Source: SKVR01 sp964589855 (GTDB lineage: Bacteria > Bacteroidota > Bacteroidia > Bacteroidales > UBA7960). Taken from it: a stretch of 11,059 nt of DNA. How positions within the stretch are numbered: the first letter of the stretch is position 1; each line of letters begins with the position of its first letter. The translations under genes and the position numbers were made by a program. The stretch covers positions 1-11,059 of the forward strand of contig CAZPVB010000135.1 of NCBI GenBank assembly GCA_964589855.1, in the 5' to 3' direction. Of this stretch, positions 7,142 through 11,059 are shown piece after piece. The notes beneath the pieces were generated by a model, which saw nothing but the letters and a program-made list of their open reading frames with translations, was not told where the DNA came from and did not search any database.

Positions 7142-7711
7142 TTAACCTCTAATTACCTGCATTACACCATTTTTATCTACTTTTATGATTGTAGAGGGTT
7201 TGGGGGAGTTTACAAAATCTCTGTCGGACTGACAAATATAGTCTGAAGCATCCAGTATCTTTGGGTTTATTTTATGGTAGGTAACCGGATTTATTTCACC
7301 ACTGAGGTTTGCAGATGTAGATGTTATGGGTTTACCAAAAGATTTCAGCAGTTTCAGGCAAAATTCACTTTTGGGTATTCTCATGGAAATGGTACCTTTT
7401 TCGCCCAGTACATTTTTGGGAAGGTTCATTGCATTATCATACACAATGGTAAGAGGTCCCTGAAAACTAATCATAAGTTCTGTGGCAATATCGGGGATAA
7501 ACTTTACGTAATTTCTGATCATATTTTCATCAGAAACCAGCAGGATCAGATTGTTTTTGCGAGATCGAAATTTAATTTTATAAATTTTTTCTACTGCTTT
7601 TGAATTGGTAGCGTCACATCCCAACGACCAGATAGTATCTGCCGGATAAATGATAATACCTCCTGCCTGGAGAACTTCCACTGCTTTTTTAATATCTTCT
7701 TCCTGAGTCAT
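7142..7711 (-). CDS. tsaC: L-threonylcarbamoyladenylate synthase (Sua5/YciO/YrdC family)
   Basis: Makes threonylcarbamoyl-AMP from threonine, bicarbonate and ATP, the first step of t6A37 in ANN-decoding tRNAs; a partner complex (TsaB, TsaD, TsaE) not in this window finishes the transfer. It has 189 aa, which is the short TsaC form without the Sua5 C-terminal domain. Motifs: IYPADTIWSLGCDA (21-34; the family usually has PTDT), KFR (47-49, the conserved K-x-R), ISMRIP (108-113) and TSTSANLSG (130-138). Start ATG at 7709-7711 fits the family length. It lies 110 bases downstream of dapD and 294 bases upstream of cca. The YciO subgroup is an alternative, but the intact KxR and SANLSG motifs and the tRNA-gene neighbours favour TsaC. 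Confidence 0.92.
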   Translation of the reverse strand: MTQEEDIKKAVEVLQAGGIIIYPADTIWSLGCDATNSKAVEKIYKIKFRSRKNNLILLVSDENMIRNYVKFIPDIATELMISFQGPLTIVYDNAMNLPKNVLGEKGTISMRIPKSEFCLKLLKSFGKPITSTSANLSGEINPVTYHKINPKILDASDYICQSDRDFVNSPKPSTIIKVDKNGVMQVIRG

Positions 7712-7821
7712 AAAACAAATGAATCTAAGTGTTGTATTGTTGAGAACTTTCCTAAACCGCCTTTTCAGATTTCAAACAATGCCTGAAAAATAGGCCAAGG
7801 GGCGATTTTATCGGCAATTTA

Positions 7822-8637
7822 TTAAACCGCAACATTATATTGTCTGAGTGCATCATTTAAACTTGTTTTCCTATCGGTACTTTCTTTTCTTTTTCCAATA
7901 ATCAGGGCACAGGTTACATTGTAGGTTCCAGCTGGGAATTTTTTGGGAATGCTTCCCGGAATGACCACTGATCTTTCGGGTACAAACCCGGTATATTCGC
8001 GTGATGTATCACTACTAACATCTATAATTTTGGTAGAACCAGTAATGACTACATTAGCACCCAGCACGGCTTCTTTGCCAACCCGTACACCTTCTACCAC
8101 TATGCACCTGGATCCGATGAAACATCCGTCTTCAATAACTACAGGTGCTGCCTGAAGCGGTTCTAAAACACCACCTATTCCAACGCCGCCGCTTAAATGT
8201 ACGTTTTTCCCAATTTGTGCGCAGCTTCCAACAGTTGCCCATGTGTCTACCATTGTGCCACTATCAACATAAGCGCCAATGTTTACATACGAAGGCATCA
8301 TAACAATATCGGGAGCCAAATAAGCCCCGTATCTGGCAATGGCATGAGGTACAACCCGCACTCCGAGTTTCTGATAATTCTTCTTTAGAGGTATTTTATC
8401 GTGAAATTCAAAAGGCCCTGTTTCAATGGTTTCCATTTTACGTGTAGGAAAATAAAGGATTACCGCTTTTTTGATCCATTCGTTTACTACCCAGTGGTCA
8501 TTTTCGGGATGTGCCACCCTGAGTTTACCACGGTCGAGGTAATCAATAACACTTTCAATGGATTCGACATATTCGTTTTTTTTTAATAAGGAACGATCTT
8601 CCCATGCTTGTTCAATTTTTGCTTTCAGCACTTCCAT
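7822..8637 (-). CDS. dapD: 2,3,4,5-tetrahydropyridine-2,6-dicarboxylate N-succinyltransferase
   Basis: Succinylates tetrahydrodipicolinate with succinyl-CoA in the succinylase branch of lysine and meso-diaminopimelate synthesis; meso-diaminopimelate also feeds peptidoglycan. It has 271 aa, close to the 274 of E. coli. An N-terminal helical part (1-95) precedes a left-handed beta-helix of hexapeptide repeats (about 96-205). The diagnostic GTMVDTWATVGSCAQIG (127-143), GGVLEPLQAAPVVIED (155-170) and GSRCIVVEG (175-183) are present. Start: the frame stays open to 8703 but the extra 22 residues (MSIMKCNMCHGG...) are simply out-of-frame crtW sequence; ATG at 8635-8637 gives the family's N-terminus MEVLKAKIEQAWEDR. 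It overlaps the 3' end of crtW by 26 bases, with an A8 run just upstream of the start. It was probably co-transcribed with crtW. Confidence 0.96.
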   Translation of the reverse strand: MEVLKAKIEQAWEDRSLLKKNEYVESIESVIDYLDRGKLRVAHPENDHWVVNEWIKKAVILYFPTRKMETIETGPFEFHDKIPLKKNYQKLGVRVVPHAIARYGAYLAPDIVMMPSYVNIGAYVDSGTMVDTWATVGSCAQIGKNVHLSGGVGIGGVLEPLQAAPVVIEDGCFIGSRCIVVEGVRVGKEAVLGANVVITGSTKIIDVSSDTSREYTGFVPERSVVIPGSIPKKFPAGTYNVTCALIIGKRKESTDRKTSLNDALRQYNVAV

Positions 8638-9322
8638 GTGTTTTCTTTTTTTTAGTTGTGTATAGTTTCCACCATGGCACATATTGCATTTCATGATGCT
8701 CAAAATGATATCCGAAAAAATAACAACTTGCCATGGCCCAAAAATGGTTTTTCTTCAATGTGCGTGCCCGGTGTGGCATCATATGAGGTTGATGGGGTTT
8801 GCGATGGGGCCAGTAAACACCAAAATAGAACAGTTGCAATGTGCCTAAAATGGCGGGCAGAGCCCAGTATATAATTACTTTCAGTTCATTTAAATCAAAC
8901 AAATGTATCATTATATTATATGCAACAGCCATTATAACCAATTGCGTAATGGTAACATATCTCCACATAAATATTCCCCACCACTTCCAGAAATTTTGTG
9001 ACTTAACAAAAAAATCGGGATCATCTGCCGTAGCAGGTGCTTTGTGATGCAAACCATGATTTTTAATAAGCTTTTTGTATGACATTCCGGCGAAAAGAAA
9101 AACTGCTAATGTGCCCAAAACTTTATTGATTGTTTTGTTTTTAGACAAACCACCATGCATGGCATCGTGACCTGTTATGAAGAGACCTGTATAAAAATAG
9201 GCCTGCAGCAAAATGTGTAAATACATCCAGGGATTTGTAGCAGAGAAATTAACGAAGGTAAGCATGTATATCAGATGTGAAGCCCATAATAAAATGACAA
9301 GCAGGGCAAAAACAATTCCCAT
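8612..9322 (-). CDS. crtW: CrtW-like beta-carotene ketolase (membrane di-iron desaturase superfamily)
   Basis: Expected to oxidise C4 of beta-ionone rings (beta-carotene to echinenone/canthaxanthin, or a hydroxylated equivalent) in the inner membrane. It has 236 aa, as usual for CrtW. Three histidine clusters typical of the fold are present: HDAMH (52-56) within GLFITGHDAMHG, HGLHH (89-93) followed by PATADDPDF, and HFEHH (206-210) within CYFFGYHFEHHE. FGVYWPHR (168-174) and PWWKLY (216-221) are further CrtW landmarks that general fatty-acid desaturases lack. Membrane segments lie at about 5-25, 35-51, 68-82, 118-140 and 148-170. Start ATG at 9320-9322 is the only ATG after an in-frame TAA at 9335-9337. 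The 3' end overlaps dapD. No crtB, crtI, crtY or crtZ is in the window. A fatty-acid desaturase is the less likely alternative. Confidence 0.82.
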   Translation of the reverse strand: MGIVFALLVILLWASHLIYMLTFVNFSATNPWMYLHILLQAYFYTGLFITGHDAMHGGLSKNKTINKVLGTLAVFLFAGMSYKKLIKNHGLHHKAPATADDPDFFVKSQNFWKWWGIFMWRYVTITQLVIMAVAYNIMIHLFDLNELKVIIYWALPAILGTLQLFYFGVYWPHRKPHQPHMMPHRARTLKKNHFWAMASCYFFGYHFEHHEMQYVPWWKLYTTKKKKTHGSAESKN

Positions 9323-9840
9323 AATATGAGATAATTAAAACATTGATAAAATAAATCTGAGATATCATTGTAAAGTGATCAAAATCAAAGAAGTATTACC
9401 TATCAGCGCAGTTTCAGGTCACTTTATATGAAGATGTAAAATTAAGAATATATTCTCAACTAACAAAAAGACATGAAGATAAAAAATAAGTTATTAAAAT
9501 ATGTTTATTATCTTATTTTTTTCGTGAGGATAAATGATGCTGAAAAGTGAATTTTATAAAGGTAAAAGATATTTTTTGTCAAAAAAAATGTGTTTGTCTG
9601 CTGTGTATAATGAATTTTCTTCCTTCGGATAAATGACATGGTTTTGGTTAATTTTTTCTTGTTTTTGGGTTAGGTTTGGTTAGATAATCTTTGTCTTCGG
9701 CATAAGCCAAAAAAACAATAGCATAACTATCTTTAATTCAAAACCAAAAGAAGTAAAGTGCCCCCCCCTTCGTTAAAAAAATGCATTGGTTGAGTTATTA
9801 TATCGGATTGATATTAAAAGTTACCGGAAGATAAATTCTT
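9323..9840. other. 518-base intergenic region between pheA and crtW, no gene seen
   Basis: AT-rich sequence without a convincing gene. It holds a crtW promoter candidate (9553-9582), a T/G-rich stretch with one C between 9641 and 9685, a plus-strand TAGGTTTG (9671-9678, matching TAnnTTTG but with no gene after it), and a C8 run (9761-9768). A 10-base repeat, GGATAAATGA, occurs at 9528-9537 and again near 9628. The short frames here (25 aa at 9473-9550 on the plus strand, 43 aa at 9508-9639 on the minus strand) have no supporting features. No terminator was found after pheA. Confidence 0.5.
9553..9582 (-). promoter_or_regulatory. Candidate promoter for crtW-dapD
   Basis: On the minus strand TACCTTTA (9557-9564) matches the Bacteroidota -7 box TAnnTTTG at all but the last position. 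The same stretch also reads as TTGACA (9577-9582), 18 bases, then TATAAA (9553-9558), a near-consensus sigma70-type promoter; Bacteroidota housekeeping sigma does not normally need such boxes, so this may be chance. A start here gives a leader of roughly 225 bases to crtW. The core is shared with the sequence upstream of pheA. Confidence 0.4.
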
Positions 9841-10746
9841 TTACTCTTGCTTGTTGAGAGCAAAAGTATGGTTATTTCCAGACTGGTATTCACCAAGCAC
9901 CTGCAACTGATCAATCAGAGGACTGATAGCTTCCAGTGATTTCTGGTATCTTTCAAACTCATCAAAGATCAGATCTACATAAAAAAAATATTCCCACTCT
10001 TTCCCAATAATGGGTGCTGACTGAATCTTGGTAAGGTTGATATTATAAAATGCAAGCACGGAAAGTATTTGAGACAAACTTCCTGTTTTGTGCGGAAGCG
10101 AAAAGCATATAGATGATTTATCAGGTTTTGAATCTGGTTCATAAGGAACCATCTCCTTTTTCCGGTCATGTTGTGTTAGTGCCAGAAAGCGTGTAAAGTT
10201 TCGCTTATTGGTCTCTATCCCTTTTTCAAGAATTTCAAGTTGATACATTTCGGCAGCCAATTCAGAAGCCAATGCAGCATATCCTTTCAGTTGATTTTCT
10301 GCAATCCATTTGGCGCTAAGGGCAGTATCGGTTGAGTCAACAATTTTAATGTTTCTTTTCCGAAAGGGTTCCAGGTATTCTTCACATTGAATAATGGCCA
10401 TGGGATGGGAGTGAATTTCCTTTATTTCACTCAGCGATTGTCCGGGCAGTGCCATAATGTTTTGTTCAATGCGCAGGTATATTTCTCCTGCTACCCATAG
10501 CGATGAACTTTTCAATAAAGAATAGTTGGGCAAAAGTGAGCCTCCCAGTGAGTTTTCAATGGCAACAATTGCCATATCTGCTTTCTTGCTTTTTACCATA
10601 TCAAAAGATTCCTTGAAAGTATGACAGGGAAGGATTTCTATGGGTTGGTCATCGAAAAATTTTCTTGCTGCCATATCGTGAAACGCTCCTGCAAAACCCT
10701 GGATGGCAACTTTGTGTTTTTTAGTATTCTCTTGCTGCAATGTCAT
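9841..10746 (-). CDS. pheA: Prephenate dehydratase (monofunctional, with ACT domain)
   Basis: Converts prephenate to phenylpyruvate, the committed step to phenylalanine, in the cytoplasm. It has 301 aa. The catalytic PDT domain spans about 10-190, with IQGFAGAFHDMAA (15-27), VAIENSLGGS (61-70), SHPMAIIQC (113-121), DSTDTALSA (137-145) and the active-site NFTRF (183-187). The regulatory ACT domain (about 211-285) has KTGSLSQIL, INLTKIQSAP and WEYFFYVDL. The usual phenylalanine-binding signatures GALV and ESRP read GSLS (222-225) and QSAP (242-245) here, so feedback binding may differ; variants of this kind are, as I recall, common in Bacteroidota. There is no chorismate mutase domain. Start ATG at 10744-10746 fits the family. 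No aromatic-pathway partner is visible; the gene stands alone between long gaps. Confidence 0.95.
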   Translation of the reverse strand: MTLQQENTKKHKVAIQGFAGAFHDMAARKFFDDQPIEILPCHTFKESFDMVKSKKADMAIVAIENSLGGSLLPNYSLLKSSSLWVAGEIYLRIEQNIMALPGQSLSEIKEIHSHPMAIIQCEEYLEPFRKRNIKIVDSTDTALSAKWIAENQLKGYAALASELAAEMYQLEILEKGIETNKRNFTRFLALTQHDRKKEMVPYEPDSKPDKSSICFSLPHKTGSLSQILSVLAFYNINLTKIQSAPIIGKEWEYFFYVDLIFDEFERYQKSLEAISPLIDQLQVLGEYQSGNNHTFALNKQE

Positions 10747-10928
10747 TTTTTATGATTAAAAAAAGATTGAAGATTGTCTATAGATTTCCTCTGTAGATCA
10801 TATTTTATTCATTTGCCCGGATGTCTTCCCTGTATTTGTATGGAAACATCATTATATTGAATGTTTTCGAAATTACTTGCGGTTCCTTGTCTGGATTTCC
10901 GGTTCGAATATTTTCTACATGAATTTTA

Positions 10929-10936
10929 CAAAGGTA
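10929..10936 (-). promoter_or_regulatory. Candidate -7 promoter element (TACCTTTG) for pheA
   Basis: On the minus strand TACCTTTG matches TAnnTTTG exactly and uses the C/C spacer often seen in this phylum. Transcription would start near 10922, giving a leader of about 175 bases. No TTTG -33 box is at the expected distance. The surrounding 18 bases recur upstream of crtW. Confidence 0.45.
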
Positions 10937-10950
10937 AGAAAAATAGATTC

Positions 10951-10980
10951 AGGGTTTTGCTATATATACCGCAAAATCTT
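10951..10980 (+). repeat. Imperfect inverted repeat, plus-strand hairpin
   Basis: TTTTGC (10955-10960) pairs with GCAAAA (10971-10976) around a 10-base loop. In RNA from the plus strand the stem extends to 10 pairs by two G-U wobbles (AGGG with TCTT). On the minus strand those two positions become A-C mismatches, so the fold favours a plus-strand transcript. Confidence 0.35.
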
Positions 10981-10995
10981 ATTCTTCCGACTGCT

Positions 10996-11028
10996 AAGTC
11001 TAAATCATGGTGTCATGATGACTTTTTT
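10996..11028 (+). terminator. Terminator-like hairpin with T-run, plus strand
   Basis: ATCATG (11004-11009) pairs with CATGAT (11014-11019) around GTGT; AAGTC (10996-11000) pairs with GACTT (11020-11024) across a 3-base bulge. Four further T residues follow (11025-11028). This has the shape of an intrinsic terminator for plus-strand transcription, although the stem is AT-rich. No plus-strand gene is seen before it, so its role is open. Confidence 0.35.
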
Positions 11029-11059
11029 ATGTTTCTTTGATTTCATCTGAATATAATTT

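Larger units (their letters stand above)
10747..11059. other. 313 bases upstream of pheA: leader and promoter region, no convincing gene
   Basis: No frame looks like a real gene. The region holds a pheA promoter candidate (10929-10936), a 15-codon minus-strand frame in the predicted leader (10805-10852), a T-run on the minus strand about 10 bases before the pheA start, and two plus-strand hairpins (10951-10980 and 10996-11028). The window ends before any upstream gene appears. Confidence 0.5.

Noticed and set aside
7762..7789. Inverted repeat TTTTCAG...CTGAAAA between dapD and tsaC
   Set aside because: The loop is 14 bases and there is no T-run of terminator type beyond the stem; kept only as a weak palindrome.
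8638..8703. Upstream extension of dapD with CxxC-like residues (MKCNMCHGG)
   Set aside because: This is the histidine-rich crtW sequence read in another frame; DapD homologues begin at MEVLKAKIEQ.
9473..9550. 25-codon plus-strand frame MKIKNKLLKYVYYLIFF...
   Set aside because: It looks superficially like a signal peptide, but Lys/Ile/Tyr/Phe-rich peptides are expected by chance in such AT-rich DNA and nothing follows it.
9508..9639. 43-codon minus-strand frame starting MSFIRRKK upstream of crtW
   Set aside because: Composition follows the AT-rich gap, it runs through the crtW promoter candidate, and no family is recognised.
10880..10920. TTCGAAT within CCGGTTCGAATATT, resembling a tRNA T-loop
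   Set aside because: The bases flanking the loop do not form a 5-bp T-stem, and no acceptor, D or anticodon arm can be placed around it.
10821..10922. 33-codon plus-strand frame starting MSSLYLYGN
   Set aside because: No ribosome site, no recognisable motif, and it lies across the proposed pheA leader and promoter; length is within chance.
1..11059. CRISPR array, prophage, restriction, toxin-antitoxin or other defence locus
   Set aside because: No spaced direct repeats, no Cas, phage structural, nuclease or toxin signatures were found on either strand; the genes are core metabolic and tRNA-processing families.

Overview
The window looks like ordinary chromosome from a member of the Bacteroidota. 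The evidence is family content: a two-repeat DUF1599 protein divergent from folP, folP followed directly by cdaA, a pRiA4b ORF-3-type acidic protein overlapping miaA, and prephenate dehydratase and OppB-type permease variants of the kind I associate with this phylum. Base composition is AT-leaning, most genes lack a convincing Shine-Dalgarno sequence, and several upstream regions carry a TAnnTTTG-like -7 element. No species can be named from the sequence.

Layout. 1-101 is the 3' end of a plus-strand gene with a helix-turn-helix-like tail. 174-1250 (-) is an OppB/DppB-type permease without visible partners. 1476-2030 (-) is a duplicated DUF1599 protein, divergent from the plus-strand pair folP (2090-2950) and cdaA (2966-3772). 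From 3814 to 8637 the minus strand carries, in transcription order, dapD, tsaC, cca, the acidic pRiA4b ORF-3-like gene and miaA. Upstream of dapD, and overlapping it, is a CrtW-like carotenoid ketolase (8612-9322). A 518-base gap separates this from pheA (9841-10746), and the last 313 bases hold no convincing gene.

Functions. Three genes in one minus-strand run act on tRNA: tsaC (first step of t6A37), cca (3' CCA end) and miaA (i6A37). folP supplies folate and cdaA makes the second messenger c-di-AMP. dapD (lysine and diaminopimelate) and pheA (phenylalanine) are biosynthetic, and crtW would modify a carotenoid whose other pathway genes are not here.

I see no defence system, prophage, CRISPR array, insertion sequence, rRNA or tRNA. 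The least explained signals are non-coding. One is an 18-base motif shared (17 of 18 positions) by the regions upstream of crtW and pheA. Another is a pair of plus-strand hairpins ending in a T-run upstream of pheA, with no plus-strand gene before them. The third is an A8 run in the crtW-dapD overlap. Start codons were chosen by family length and context: permease GTG and cca TTG are non-ATG, while DUF1599, miaA, the acidic gene and dapD begin at an ATG downstream of the longest possible frame.
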